From NCBI RefSeq assembly GCF_004959925.1, contig NZ_SPUW01000003.1, positions 186,001 to 250,000 of the forward strand: a stretch of 64,000 nucleotides of DNA. The letters are read 5' to 3'. Numbering within the stretch: the first letter of the stretch is position 1; each line of letters begins with the position of its first letter. Source of the stretch: Pseudooceanicola onchidii (GTDB lineage: Bacteria; Pseudomonadota; Alphaproteobacteria; Rhodobacterales; Rhodobacteraceae). The notes beneath the pieces were generated by a model. The model saw nothing but the letters and a program-made list of their open reading frames with translations, was not told the origin of the DNA and made no database searches. The translations under genes were made by a program, and so were the position numbers. Positions 36,786 to 49,840 of the stretch are shown here, one piece after another.

Positions 36786-37520
36786 TCAGGCCTTGCGCTT
36801 GCGCAGGGCGAGTGCGGCCAGGCCGGTGATCAGGAGAACGCCGCCGGCGGGCAGCGGGACGGCGGGCGTTTGTCCTTGATTCTCGGAGAGCAGGACACCT
36901 GAGACTGCAGCGCCGGACGTGCTGTCCCAGTTGGCGAAATTGCTTTGCGAGTAACTGTTGCAGGCGCCACCGTGGAAATAGTCTGGTTTGCAGGTCATTT
37001 GCAGACGCGTCACGTTGTAGCTGCCGTCGGTTTGGCGCACGAGATTCAGCAGCATTTCGAACGGATAGAGCGTGTCATCATTCGGGTCATAGTTTGTGAT
37101 GAGCGAGGACGGGCCGAAGCGCGTGTCGAAGCTGAAAATCTTGGTCAGTGTGATCGTCGCGCCGCTCACAGTTGCAATGCTGCCGTCACCGAAAGACAGG
37201 TTCAGGTTTGCATTAACCACAAAGTTCCCGCTCGTCGGAGAGATCGATCCTTCGGGATAGCCGTGTGGCAGGCGCGTGTTCAGGTTGTAGCCCAAGATGG
37301 CGTCGGCTGAACCGCTGGTGTCGATGTCCAGAGTACCGCTTACATAGCCCGTCGTTCCGTAATAGGAGTTTCCGGTGTTTGGCCCGGAGGTGATGTCGAC
37401 TGGGTAGAATGCAGTACGTGTCTGGTCTGCTTCGGTATCGTAGGTGTATCGGATGGTATTCGCCTGGGCGGCGACGGTGCCTGCGACCAGCGCGGCGAAG
37501 GCAAGAGAAATCAGTTTCAT
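36786..37520 (-). CDS. Secreted VPLPA-CTERM protein
   Basis: A 244-aa exported protein. Signal peptide 1-20 (AAQAN). The beta-rich central region contains one Cys pair (C191, C200 area: TCKPDYFHGGACN). The C-terminal sorting tail is PAVPLPAGGVLLITGLAAL ending RKRKA, the canonical VPLPA-CTERM pattern (motif, hydrophobic helix, basic end). An exosortase elsewhere in the genome would cut it. The body is unrecognised. The second VPLPA substrate of this window is at 14582-16042. Confidence 0.82.
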   Translation of the reverse strand: MKLISLAFAALVAGTVAAQANTIRYTYDTEADQTRTAFYPVDITSGPNTGNSYYGTTGYVSGTLDIDTSGSADAILGYNLNTRLPHGYPEGSISPTSGNFVVNANLNLSFGDGSIATVSGATITLTKIFSFDTRFGPSSLITNYDPNDDTLYPFEMLLNLVRQTDGSYNVTRLQMTCKPDYFHGGACNSYSQSNFANWDSTSGAAVSGVLLSENQGQTPAVPLPAGGVLLITGLAALALRKRKA

Positions 37521-37573
37521 TCAAATCTCCAGAAATGCAGAGTGTCGGCTGCTTATGGAGATTTTTACATTCG

Positions 37574-37607
37574 AAAGGAACCCCCCTGTTCAGAGGGGGA
37601 ACCTTTT
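37574..37607 (-). terminator. Probable terminator of the carB transcript
   Basis: AAAGG-AA-CCCCC ... GGGGG-AA-CCTTTT forms a two-part stem with an AA/AA internal loop, downstream of carB and the micro-lipoprotein on the minus strand. Confidence 0.6.
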
Positions 37608-37630
37608 GATTTCACACTGCCTTGCGGTGC

Positions 37631-37710
37631 TCAGAGCGGTCCCGGGATCAGTGAAGATCCGGCGCAGCTGGCCAGCGCGGCAAGGGCGATGAAGGCGAGC
37701 GTCACGCGGA

Positions 37711-37714
<4 letters not shown>
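37631..37714 (-). CDS. 27-aa putative micro-lipoprotein overlapping carB end
   Basis: The ORF begins [20 protein letters not shown]. It has a short basic start, a hydrophobic helix and a lipobox ALASC, so Cys17 would be the lipidation site, leaving an 11-residue mature peptide. Its ATG overlaps the carB stop (ATGA), which gives translational coupling. Too small for most gene finders. Such tiny entericidin-like lipoproteins are common but mostly unstudied. Confidence 0.55.
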
Positions 37715-40986
<3,272 letters not shown>

Positions 40987-41243
40987 GGTCATCCCCGGTC
41001 AGCGCAAATTGAGCGCGTTATAGTCATGGTGAGGGCCGGCGCAAGGGCCTGCACCCCCCTTTGTCGGCAGAATCACGACGCAAAGGAAGAGGTGCACGAA
41101 TCGGTCCCTTGTATCTCCGGGGTGGGTGACTAGAATAGGGACGACTTGGGGGCGGTACGGGATACGTGCCGCCTTTGACTTGATAGCCCGGGCCGGTCGT
41201 GGGGACCGCCTGCGCGAAACGATACGAAAAGAGGATGCCGTCC

Positions 41244-41831
41244 ATGTCCTGGACCGATGAACGCGTCGAGCTGCTGAAGAAGATGTGGACCGAAGGCCAG
41301 TCCGCCAGCCAGATTGCCAAGGAGCTGGGCGGCGTGACCCGCAATGCGGTGATCGGCAAGGTGCATCGCCTTGGCCTGTCCAACCGGACCGGCGGGGCGG
41401 CCTCCTCGGCGCCCGCCGCGGCGCCCAAGCCCGAACCCAAGGCAAAGGCCGCGCCCAAGGTCGCGCCCGCGCCCGCCCCGGAACCCGAGGTGGAAGAGGA
41501 CGACGACGAGCCCCGCACCATGTCGGCCGCGCCCGCGGGCGTGCCGTCGCGCAAGGCCATCGTGCCCGCAGGCCAGCCCCTGCCGCCGCAGCCTTCGGCC
41601 AACGAGATCAGCCCCGAGGCGCTGGCCAAGGTCAACGAGATCGAAAAGAAGGCCAAGAAGCTGTCGCTGATGGAGTTGACCGAGCGGACCTGCAAATGGC
41701 CCGTCGGTGACCCGGCGACGGAAAAGTTCTGGTTCTGCGGCCTGCCGGTGCAGGCGGGCAAACCCTATTGCGAGGCGCATGTGGGCGTGGCGTTCCAGCC
41801 CATGTCCTCGCGGCGCGACCGCCGCCGCTGA
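41244..41831 (+). CDS. gcrA: Cell cycle regulator GcrA
   Basis: A 195-aa alphaproteobacterial sigma-70 cofactor that reads GANTC (CcrM) methylation. The N-terminal HTH is MSWTDERVELLKKMWTEGQS, then ASQIAKELGGVTRNAVIGKVHRLGL. An Ala/Pro/Glu linker (50-130) joins the C-terminal Cys/Trp domain CKWPVGDP... FWFCGLPVQAGKPYCEAH, which binds RpoD. The ATG at 41244 has AGAGG 10 nt upstream; ATG 41235 would touch the SD. Confidence 0.95.
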   Translation: MSWTDERVELLKKMWTEGQSASQIAKELGGVTRNAVIGKVHRLGLSNRTGGAASSAPAAAPKPEPKAKAAPKVAPAPAPEPEVEEDDDEPRTMSAAPAGVPSRKAIVPAGQPLPPQPSANEISPEALAKVNEIEKKAKKLSLMELTERTCKWPVGDPATEKFWFCGLPVQAGKPYCEAHVGVAFQPMSSRRDRRR

Positions 41832-41890
41832 CATCTGTTTGATCGAATGCAAAATGGCCGGTGCGATGCATCGGCCCTTTTGCCTGGGCG

Positions 41891-42820
41891 TCATCCGGCG
41901 GCGCGACCAGCGCCGGGCAGGGGCAGCGGGATCTGCGACCAATCGGGCCGCCAGCGGGCGGACTGTGGGGCCGGGCGCTCGATCAGCCGCCGCAGCCGGG
42001 TGATCGGCAACGGGCTTGGGTCGGCCAGCAGCGCGGCATAAAGCGAAAACACACCGGGTCGCAGGTAGCTGGACCAGTGACAGACCCAATGCTGCGGCGG
42101 GGCGATCGGGTGGCCAAGCGCCCGCAGCGCCGCAAGCACATGGTCGGCATCCAGTGGCAGGGTCAGCCAGTTGGGCGTTCCGGGGGCGTCGCGGCCGATG
42201 CACCGTCCGCGCGCGGGACCGCCCAGAAGGCGTTCCATCAGCCGTTCATAGGGGCGGTTTTCCCGGCTCGTGATGCTGATGATCTGCGCCCTGCGCCCGG
42301 CCGGCGTGTCCGTCAGATCCTGGGCGGTGGCGCGAAATTCGGCCCCGGCCAAAAGAACCACGCGGTCCAGATCGCCCGCGCGTAGATAGGGCAGGGCAGA
42401 CAGGGCAACCCGTGCCCCAAGCGAATGGGCCAGGATATGGACGGGCCGGTCGGGGGCCTTGTCGCGCAGCAGCCGGATCATCCGGGCCAGGGCCCGTCCG
42501 GCCTCGGCCGCGCGGTCATAGGCCTGCCAGATCGACCCGCGCGCGGCCCAGCCAAAGGCAATTCCAAGCGTGTCGGAGGTGTCCAGTCCCAGCCCGGCGG
42601 GCCAGCTCCGGGCCTTCCAGCAGGGATTGTCGCCGCGCAGCGACAGGATATGGTCATGCGGACAGTTGCGCCCGCCACCGGGGGTGAACTTGAAGCCGTG
42701 GATCATCACGATCACCGGGGCGGTCCCTGGCAGGTGCGGCGCCAGTGCGATCTCGACGGGGCGTCCCGTCCGATGCTCGGCCAGCCGACCGTTGGTGACA
42801 TTGATCCTGGCCAAGGCCAT
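41891..42820 (-). CDS. Alpha/beta-hydrolase fold protein (DUF900-like)
   Basis: A 309-aa hydrolase with VIVMIHGFKFTPGG (oxyanion region) and the nucleophile elbow LAHSLGARVAL. A late Asp/His pair is plausible (LPLDADHVL). Substrate unknown, probably a lipase or esterase-like enzyme. Start MALARINVTNGRL at 42820; the longer in-frame reading to 42982 runs into the metZ promoter. Confidence 0.8.
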   Translation of the reverse strand: MALARINVTNGRLAEHRTGRPVEIALAPHLPGTAPVIVMIHGFKFTPGGGRNCPHDHILSLRGDNPCWKARSWPAGLGLDTSDTLGIAFGWAARGSIWQAYDRAAEAGRALARMIRLLRDKAPDRPVHILAHSLGARVALSALPYLRAGDLDRVVLLAGAEFRATAQDLTDTPAGRRAQIISITSRENRPYERLMERLLGGPARGRCIGRDAPGTPNWLTLPLDADHVLAALRALGHPIAPPQHWVCHWSSYLRPGVFSLYAALLADPSPLPITRLRRLIERPAPQSARWRPDWSQIPLPLPGAGRAAG

Positions 42821-42907
42821 CGGCGCATCCCCGATCAGATCCTTCGCGGCTTTTCTAGGGCGGCGATGCAAAAGGGCGATGATGCTTTGGTGACAGGACG
42901 GTAACGC

Positions 42908-42936
42908 TTGACCCTGCCTCGGGCGCGGCGTTACAG
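42908..42936 (+). promoter_or_regulatory. Sigma-70 promoter of the metZ riboswitch transcript
   Basis: TTGACC (42908-42913), 17 bp, TTACAG (42931-42936). Predicted start is about 42943, exactly at the base of the riboswitch P1 stem. Confidence 0.7.
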
Positions 42937-42940
42937 AACG

Positions 42941-42997
42941 CGCGTGGTGATTTGTTGCCGGATTGCGGGCCACGTAAAACATTCCGCTAAAAGGCCA
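42941..42997 (+). ncRNA. SAM-II riboswitch
   Basis: Matches the SAM-II (metA motif) pattern. P1 is CGTGG (42943-42947)/CCACG (42970-42974). TGATTTG follows the 5' arm, then GGATTGCGGG, then ACATTCCGCTAAAAGG forming the pseudoknot with the P1 loop. SAM-II binds S-adenosylmethionine and precedes metA/metZ/metC genes in alphaproteobacteria. A terminator hairpin follows at 43008. Confidence 0.88.
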
Positions 42998-43007
42998 GCC
43001 GTCGGGG

Positions 43008-43045
43008 ACCCCCTACGCTTGGCCGCGTCTGGGGGTTTTATTTTT
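43008..43045 (+). terminator. Riboswitch-associated intrinsic terminator
   Basis: ACCCCC ... GGGGGT stem closed by a 16-nt loop, then TTTATTTTT. It is placed between SAM-II and the metZ SD, so SAM binding may cause termination. Confidence 0.72.
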
Positions 43046-43076
43046 GCCGACCCGCCCCCGAGAGGTCGGCCCGGAG
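43046..43076 (+). promoter_or_regulatory. Hairpin next to the metZ ribosome-binding site
   Basis: GCCGACC (43046-43052)/GGTCGGC (43064-43070) ends three bases before the SD GGAG (43073-43076). It could modulate translation in read-through transcripts. Confidence 0.45.
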
Positions 43077-43083
43077 AATGACG

Positions 43084-44262
43084 ATGAGCAAGTGGAACAA
43101 GCGCACGACCCTGGTTCACGGTGGCACCCGCCGGTCGCAGTACGGCGAGGTGAGCGAGGCGATCTTCCTGACGCAGGGCTTCGTGTACGACAGTGCCGAA
43201 GCCGCCGAGGCCCGGTTCAAGGACCTGGGCGATGACGAATTCATCTATGCCCGCTATGGCAACCCGACCGTCCGGATGTTCGAAAACCGCCTGAGCGAGA
43301 TCGTCGGCTACGAGGATGGCTTTGCCTGCACATCCGGAATGGCGGCGGTCACCGGGGCGCTGACCGCGCTGCTGAAGGCCGGCGATCAGGTCGTGGCCTC
43401 GCGGGCGCTGTTCGGGTCCTGCCTTTACGTGCTGGAAGATGTGCTGGCGCGGTTCGGCGTGCAGGTCACGCTGGTTGATGGCACCGACAACGCGGCCTGG
43501 GACGCGGCGATCACCGATGACACGGCGCTGGTGTTCCTGGAAGGGATCTCGAACCCGACGCTCGAGGTCGTGGACCTGGAGCATGTCGTGAAGGTGGCGC
43601 ATGCCCATGACGCGCTGGTCGTGGTCGACGATGCGATGGCGACACCGATCTTTTCGTGCTCGGCCCGTCTGGGCGCCGATCTGTGCGTGATCTCGACCAC
43701 CAAGCACGTCGACGGGCAGGGGCGGATGCTGGGCGGCATGATCTGCGGCAGCAAGGATCTGATCCGCGGCCCGATCGAGGCCTACATGAAGCACACCGGC
43801 GGCGCGATGAACCCCTTCACCGCATGGATGCAGCTGAAGGCGCTGGATACGCTGGACCTGCGGGTCCGCGCACAGGCCGAAAGCGCGCTGAAAATTGCCG
43901 AGACGCTGGAAGGTCATTCCAAGCTGGCGGGCGTGCGCTATCCGCAGCTGCCCAGCCATCCGCAGCACGCCGTCGCCATGCGGCAGGCCGAAGCGGGCGG
44001 CACGGTCATCGCCTTCGATGTGAAGGGCGGCAAGGAGGCGTGCTTCAAGCTGTTGAACGCGCTAGAGCTTTTCACGATCTCGAACAACTTCGCGGATTCA
44101 AAGTCGATCGTGACGCATCCGGCGACGACCACGCACCAGCGTCTGCCGCAGGACCAGAAGGACCTGATCGGTATCGGCGACGGCACGGTGCGCCTGTCGG
44201 TCGGGCTGGAACACGCCGACGATCTGATCGCGGACCTGACGCAGGCGCTTGATCAGATCTGA
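43084..44262 (+). CDS. metZ: O-succinylhomoserine sulfhydrylase
   Basis: About 392-aa PLP enzyme of the Cys/Met-metabolism family making homocysteine from O-succinylhomoserine and sulfide. The YARYGNPTVRMFE block, CTSGMAAV and the PLP lysine STTKHVDGQGR are present. The ATG at 43084 is 7 nt from GGAG; the ATG at 43078 would be only 1 nt away. Preceded by a SAM-II riboswitch, which supports the methionine role. Confidence 0.95.
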   Translation: MSKWNKRTTLVHGGTRRSQYGEVSEAIFLTQGFVYDSAEAAEARFKDLGDDEFIYARYGNPTVRMFENRLSEIVGYEDGFACTSGMAAVTGALTALLKAGDQVVASRALFGSCLYVLEDVLARFGVQVTLVDGTDNAAWDAAITDDTALVFLEGISNPTLEVVDLEHVVKVAHAHDALVVVDDAMATPIFSCSARLGADLCVISTTKHVDGQGRMLGGMICGSKDLIRGPIEAYMKHTGGAMNPFTAWMQLKALDTLDLRVRAQAESALKIAETLEGHSKLAGVRYPQLPSHPQHAVAMRQAEAGGTVIAFDVKGGKEACFKLLNALELFTISNNFADSKSIVTHPATTTHQRLPQDQKDLIGIGDGTVRLSVGLEHADDLIADLTQALDQI

Positions 44263-44308
44263 CCCCAAGTGATCCGCTGTGCCGGTTTCGCCGTAGTAAT
44301 AGACGAAA

Positions 44309-44349
44309 TTGGCAATGTGCCGGGGACCGACCTATATAAGGTTGGTCCC
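44309..44349 (+). promoter_or_regulatory. folE2 promoter with 27-bp palindrome over the -10
   Basis: TTGGCA (44309-44314), 18 bp, TATATA (44333-44338). The -10 is the centre of an inverted repeat GGGACC-g-ACCT-ATATA-AGGT-t-GGTCCC (44323-44349). In RNA it would be an 11-bp stem with one G-U pair. It is either an operator or a 5'-UTR hairpin. It does not match the Zur-type TGTTATA pattern. Confidence 0.55.
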
Positions 44350-44369
44350 GAGGCCGAAAGGGGGGCCAG

Positions 44370-45461
44370 ATGAACCTTCACCCGAAAGACATGCAGCCTT
44401 CGCCCGACCGCAACGCGGCGGAAGAGGCGCTGGCGACCCTGCGCAAATGGGCCGCGACGGCCACGGATGCCGAGGTCAACGGGCTTGACCCGGTGATCGC
44501 GCGTATGCTGGATGGGGCGGATTATCCCCTTCTTTCAAATGAATACCCGACAGAGTTCAAGCCGGACGCCGCCTACAAGGCGACGATGCCGGATCTTCAG
44601 AACGGCCCGGCCAGCCTGATCCGCGGCTCGCGCCGGATGATCCAGCATGTCGGCATTTCGAACTTCCGCCTGCCGATCCGCTATCGCACCCGCGACGGCG
44701 AAGCCATGGCGCTGGAAAGTTCGGTCACCGGCACGGTGAGCCTTGAGGCCGAGAAGAAGGGCATCAATATGAGCCGCATCATGCGGTCCTTCTATGCCCA
44801 TGCCGAAAAGACCTTCTCCTTCGAGGTGATCGAGGCCGCGCTGGACGACTACAAGGCGGATCTGGACAGCTTGGACGCGCGGATCCAGATGCGGTTCTCC
44901 TATCCTCTCAAGGTCGAAAGCCTGCGGTCCGGCCTGTCCGGGTACCAGTACTACGACATCTCGCTGGAACTGGTTGAAACCGCTGGCGAACGTCTGCGCG
45001 TTGTGCACCTGGATTACGTCTATTCCTCGACCTGCCCGTGCTCGCTTGAACTGTCGGAACATGCTCGCCGTGATCGGGGCCAGCTGGCGACGCCGCATTC
45101 GCAGCGGTCTGTGGCGCGGATCTCGGTCGTGCTGAACCGGGGCAATCGGCTGTGGTTCGAAGACCTGATCGAAATGTGCCGCGAAGCCGTGCCGACGGAG
45201 ACGCAGGTGATGGTGAAGCGCGAGGACGAACAGGCCTTTGCCGAGCTGAACGCCGCCAACCCGATCTTTGTCGAAGACGCGGCGCGCCTGTTCGCGCAAC
45301 AGCTGGAAAGCGACGACCGGATCGGCGATTTCCGCATCGTGGCAAGCCATCAGGAAAGCCTGCACAGCCATGACGCCGTGTCGATCCTGACCGAAGGCCC
45401 GACCTTCGAACAGGCGAGCCTTGACCCGCGCCTGTTCGGGACGCTGCATCACATCCGCTGA
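44370..45461 (+). CDS. folE2: GTP cyclohydrolase FolE2 (type IB)
   Basis: A 363-aa enzyme making dihydroneopterin triphosphate from GTP for folate. Unlike FolE it accepts metals other than zinc and is often induced under zinc limitation. The signature STCPCSLELSEHARRDRGQLATPHSQRS contains the active-site Cys and His; VGISNFRLPIRYR is the N-terminal landmark. Preceded by a GGGGG SD and a palindromic promoter region. A strong terminator follows. Confidence 0.95.
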   Translation: MNLHPKDMQPSPDRNAAEEALATLRKWAATATDAEVNGLDPVIARMLDGADYPLLSNEYPTEFKPDAAYKATMPDLQNGPASLIRGSRRMIQHVGISNFRLPIRYRTRDGEAMALESSVTGTVSLEAEKKGINMSRIMRSFYAHAEKTFSFEVIEAALDDYKADLDSLDARIQMRFSYPLKVESLRSGLSGYQYYDISLELVETAGERLRVVHLDYVYSSTCPCSLELSEHARRDRGQLATPHSQRSVARISVVLNRGNRLWFEDLIEMCREAVPTETQVMVKREDEQAFAELNAANPIFVEDAARLFAQQLESDDRIGDFRIVASHQESLHSHDAVSILTEGPTFEQASLDPRLFGTLHHIR

Positions 45462-45489
45462 GGCTGCGCTAGTTTTGTGCAATCGCCCG

Positions 45490-45525
45490 GCGCCACGGCG
45501 GATTTCCCCCGCCGTGGCGCTTTTT
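45490..45525 (+). terminator. Terminator after folE2
   Basis: GCGCCACGGCGG/CCGCCGTGGCGC, a 12-bp stem with a short loop, followed by TTTTT. Confidence 0.95.
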
Positions 45526-45572
45526 CGTCGCGCGCACCGGCAAAGCCGCTAATCTTGGCGGGTCTGGGAGGG

Positions 45573-46424
45573 ATGGATATCAAGGATCTGGCCACATTGC
45601 CCCGCGGCGAGATGACCGCGCGACCCGCACAGCCCCGTGCGCGCGGGCGGATGCTGGTGTCGGCCAAGTTGCGGGCCGGGCGGTCGCGGATATCTGATCT
45701 GCACCAGTCCGGATCGCTCAAGGCATTGTTCCCCCACGGATCGTCCACCGCGCTGCAGGCGGTGATGCTGAACACGGCCGGCGGTGTCACGGGGGGCGAC
45801 CAGTTTGCCCTGACCGCCGAGGCCCAGGCGGGTGCGCATCTGGTCCTGACCACGCAGGCCGCCGAACGGATCTATCGCGCCCAGCCGGGCGAGGTCGGGC
45901 AGGTGCGCACGATGCTGCGCGTTGCGGCAGGGGCGCGGGTCGACTGGCTGCCACAGGAAACCATCCTTTTCGATCATTGCGCGCTGGACCGGCGGCTGGA
46001 GGCCGAGGTTGCACCGGACGCCCGTCTGCTGGTGGTCGAGCCACTGATCTTCGGTCGTGGCGCCATGGGGGAAGTTGTGCATTCCGGACATTTTCTGGAC
46101 CGTTGGCGGATCAATTTCGGCGGCGAGTTGATCTTTGCCGACAACCTGATGCTTTCGGGCGACCTGCAGGCCACGCTGGATCGTGCCGCCGTCGCGCAGG
46201 GTGCCCGGGCCATGGCAAGCCTGTTGCTGGTCGCCCCGGATGCGGATCGATACCTTGATCGGCTGCGCGCGGCGCTTGGTCCTTCGGGCGGGGCCAGCGT
46301 GATCCGGCCCGGTGTGCTGTTCGCGCGTGCGGTGGCGGTGGACGGATTTGCTTTGCGCCGCCATATTATCCCTGCGATTCAGGCGCTTTCGGGCGCCGAC
46401 ATTCCCAAGACCTGGACTTTGTGA
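45573..46424 (+). CDS. ureD: Urease accessory protein UreD
   Basis: About 283 aa. The nickel-insertion scaffold, with FPHGSSTALQAVMLNTAGGVTGGDQ, then TTQAAERIYRA, QETILFDHCALDRRLEAEV and GEVVHSGHFLDRWRI. The start is uncertain: ATG 45573 has GGAGGG immediately upstream (tight spacing), and ATG 45612 is the next candidate. It is the first gene of the urease cluster and ends 3 nt before ureA. Confidence 0.92.
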   Translation: MDIKDLATLPRGEMTARPAQPRARGRMLVSAKLRAGRSRISDLHQSGSLKALFPHGSSTALQAVMLNTAGGVTGGDQFALTAEAQAGAHLVLTTQAAERIYRAQPGEVGQVRTMLRVAAGARVDWLPQETILFDHCALDRRLEAEVAPDARLLVVEPLIFGRGAMGEVVHSGHFLDRWRINFGGELIFADNLMLSGDLQATLDRAAVAQGARAMASLLLVAPDADRYLDRLRAALGPSGGASVIRPGVLFARAVAVDGFALRRHIIPAIQALSGADIPKTWTL

Positions 46425-46427
46425 CCC

Positions 46428-46730
46428 ATGCAACTGACCCCTCGTGAAAAGGACAAGCTTCTGATCTCCATGGCGGCGGAGGTCGCGCGCAAGCGGCTGT
46501 CGCGCGGGGTCAAGCTGAACCATCCCGAAGCCATCGCCCTGATCACCGACGCGGTGGTCGAAGGCGCGCGCGACGGCAAGTCCGTCGCCACCCTGATGCA
46601 GGAAGGCGCGCAGGTGATCACGGTCGATCAATGCATGGAGGGCATCGCCGAGATGATCCACGAAGTGCAGGTCGAAGCGACGTTTCCGGACGGCACCAAG
46701 CTGGTGACCGTCCACAACCCGATCCGCTGA
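46428..46730 (+). CDS. ureA: Urease gamma subunit
   Basis: A 100-aa structural subunit with the textbook start [20 protein letters not shown] and the conserved [12 protein letters not shown] and [29 protein letters not shown]. It assembles with UreB and UreC. Confidence 0.98.
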   Translation: MQLTPREKDKLLISMAAEVARKRLSRGVKLNHPEAIALITDAVVEGARDGKSVATLMQEGAQVITVDQCMEGIAEMIHEVQVEATFPDGTKLVTVHNPIR

Positions 46731-46761
46731 CGGATTCGCACGAAGAACGGGAGGCAAGATT

Positions 46762-46854
46762 ATGACACTGATCGAAAAAATCGCAGCGGCCCTGGGGCTG
46801 GCTCCGGCACCTCAGCCGGTTCCGGTGCGCGTGGAACAGGGACGCCGCAAATGA
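46762..46854 (+). CDS. 30-aa ORF between ureA and ureB
   Basis: The ORF begins [19 protein letters not shown] and ends in a basic QGRRK. It has a strong SD (GGGAGG, 7 nt upstream) and its stop overlaps the ureB start (ATGA). An amphipathic helix is followed by a proline tail. It may simply deliver ribosomes to ureB, which has no own SD, or be a real micropeptide. Confidence 0.6.
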   Translation: MTLIEKIAAALGLAPAPQPVPVRVEQGRRK

Positions 46855-47156
46855 TCCCCGGAGAGGTGATGACCGCCGCCGGCACGATCACGCTGAACGA
46901 AGGCCGCGACCAGATCACGGTGATGGTTGCCAACACCGGCGACCGGCCGGTCCAGGTCGGGTCGCATTACCACTTCGCTGAAGCGAACGAGGCGCTGGAT
47001 TTCGATCGCGCCGCGGCGCGCGGGATGCGGCTGGACATCGCTGCGGGCACGGCCGTGCGGTTCGAGCCCGGCCAGTCGCGCGAGGTCAAGCTGATCCCGG
47101 TCGGCGGGGCGCGGGTGATCTATGGTTTCAACCAGCAGGTGATGGGCGCGCTCTGA
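46851..47156 (+). CDS. ureB: Urease beta subunit
   Basis: A 101-aa subunit starting [19 protein letters not shown] with the family blocks [25 protein letters not shown] and [19 protein letters not shown]. No independent SD: translation seems coupled to the 30-aa ORF. Confidence 0.98.
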   Translation: MIPGEVMTAAGTITLNEGRDQITVMVANTGDRPVQVGSHYHFAEANEALDFDRAAARGMRLDIAAGTAVRFEPGQSREVKLIPVGGARVIYGFNQQVMGAL

Positions 47157-47184
47157 CGCAAGGCTGCCATTCCATTTCTCCCGC

Positions 47185-47213
47185 TTGACGACTCGGATGC
47201 TGCGGCGCAGCAT
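47185..47213 (+). promoter_or_regulatory. Internal promoter with PhaR-type palindrome
   Basis: TTGACG (47185-47190) is a good -35. ATGCTGC-GGC-GCAGCAT (47197-47213) fills the spacer and the expected -10 position, so a bound repressor would block initiation. Confidence 0.5.
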
Positions 47214-47238
47214 GAGGGAAGCCCGAGGGGAGAACTCC

Positions 47239-47553
47239 ATGATCGGCCCCACTACCTTCCTTTACGACACGATGAAACTCGGCTGGGCGATGGCCCGGCT
47301 TGGCGCCGAGGCGCAGGTGGTCCTGGCGCTGCGCCTGTCAGGCATGGCGGGCCTCTGGTCGCTGCCGCGCGGAGAGACCGAGCGCATGGTCACCGAAAAA
47401 ACCAGCGCCTTCACCGATGCCTGGATGCGTGGCGCGACGGCGTTGGCGCATGGGGCAAGTTCGCCCGGGGCCATAGATGCGTCGCTGCGTCCGCTTCAGC
47501 GCAAGGCCAGTGCCAACCGAAAACGGCTGTCGCGGCGGGTTCGCAAGGGCTAA
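47239..47553 (+). CDS. Phasin-like protein in the urease cluster
   Basis: A 104-aa amphipathic helical protein. The blocks MKLGWAMARLGAEAQVVLALRLSGMAGLW, GETERMVTEKTSAFTDAW and the final ASANRKRLSRRVRKG recall small phasin/PHB-granule-associated proteins of alphaproteobacteria. Homologues are sometimes labelled 'antifreeze'. GAGGGGAG precedes the ATG. A CTGC-N3-GCAG palindrome lies 26-42 bp upstream, which would fit PhaR control. Confidence 0.6.
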   Translation: MIGPTTFLYDTMKLGWAMARLGAEAQVVLALRLSGMAGLWSLPRGETERMVTEKTSAFTDAWMRGATALAHGASSPGAIDASLRPLQRKASANRKRLSRRVRKG

Positions 47554-47684
47554 CTTCCGCCTGTTTTTTGGTCACATGATAGCTGTGATGCCTGCCAAAG
47601 TGGCGCGGGGGTTTTCAGCGATCTGGACAGGGGATTACAGTCACGCGGACGGGGCGCGCGCAGCGCCCGAACAGGAGGACCGCC

Positions 47685-49394
<1,710 letters not shown>

Positions 49395-49445
49395 TCGGGG
49401 ACCGTCATGACAGGGGATCATAACCAGCCACGACAGCCGCAATTT

Positions 49446-49460
49446 TGCTGCATTGCAGCA
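49446..49460. promoter_or_regulatory. PhaR-type palindrome upstream of the DUF1127 gene
   Basis: TGCTGC-ATT-GCAGCA within AATTTTGCTGCATTGCAGCA. Same core as at 1586-1600 and 47198-47212. Confidence 0.5.
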
Positions 49461-49563
49461 GGCGCATGGCGGGCCTTCGTTATTGATCATGGTAAGGTCG
49501 CGCCTGCTGACCTAATTTGGAAGCCAAGGGAGACAACTGAAGACAACCCGACCGAGGTTCCCA

Positions 49564-49785
49564 ATGGCAAACACGACCACGCATATCGCAGACACCGGCT
49601 TCCGTTCCGGCATCGCACACTTCTTCCAGGCCTTTGGCGCCGGCATGACCGCCTACATGGAGCGCCGTTCGCGGGCCGACCAGATCGCCAAGCTGAACGC
49701 ACTGTCGGACGCAGAGCTGAAGAAGATCGGCATCAGCCGCGAAGGCATCCCGGCCTACGTCTTCCGCGATATGTTCTACGTCTGA
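49564..49785 (+). CDS. DUF1127 family small protein
   Basis: A 73-aa protein with the DUF1127 core RADQIAKLNALSDAELKKIGISREGIPAYVF. Alphaproteobacterial DUF1127 proteins affect RNA turnover, phosphate and carbon metabolism. It stands between ureC and ureE with its own 170-bp upstream region containing a PhaR-type palindrome, so it is probably an independent transcription unit. Confidence 0.88.
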   Translation: MANTTTHIADTGFRSGIAHFFQAFGAGMTAYMERRSRADQIAKLNALSDAELKKIGISREGIPAYVFRDMFYV

Positions 49786-49840
49786 TCCGGACGTTACCGG
49801 ACCTGTCGCCTTTGCAGGCGACCCGGCGAGGGGCGGGATC

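Noticed and set aside
44323-44349. Zur box upstream of folE2
   Set aside because: The palindrome lacks the TGTTATA/TATAACA core expected for alphaproteobacterial Zur.
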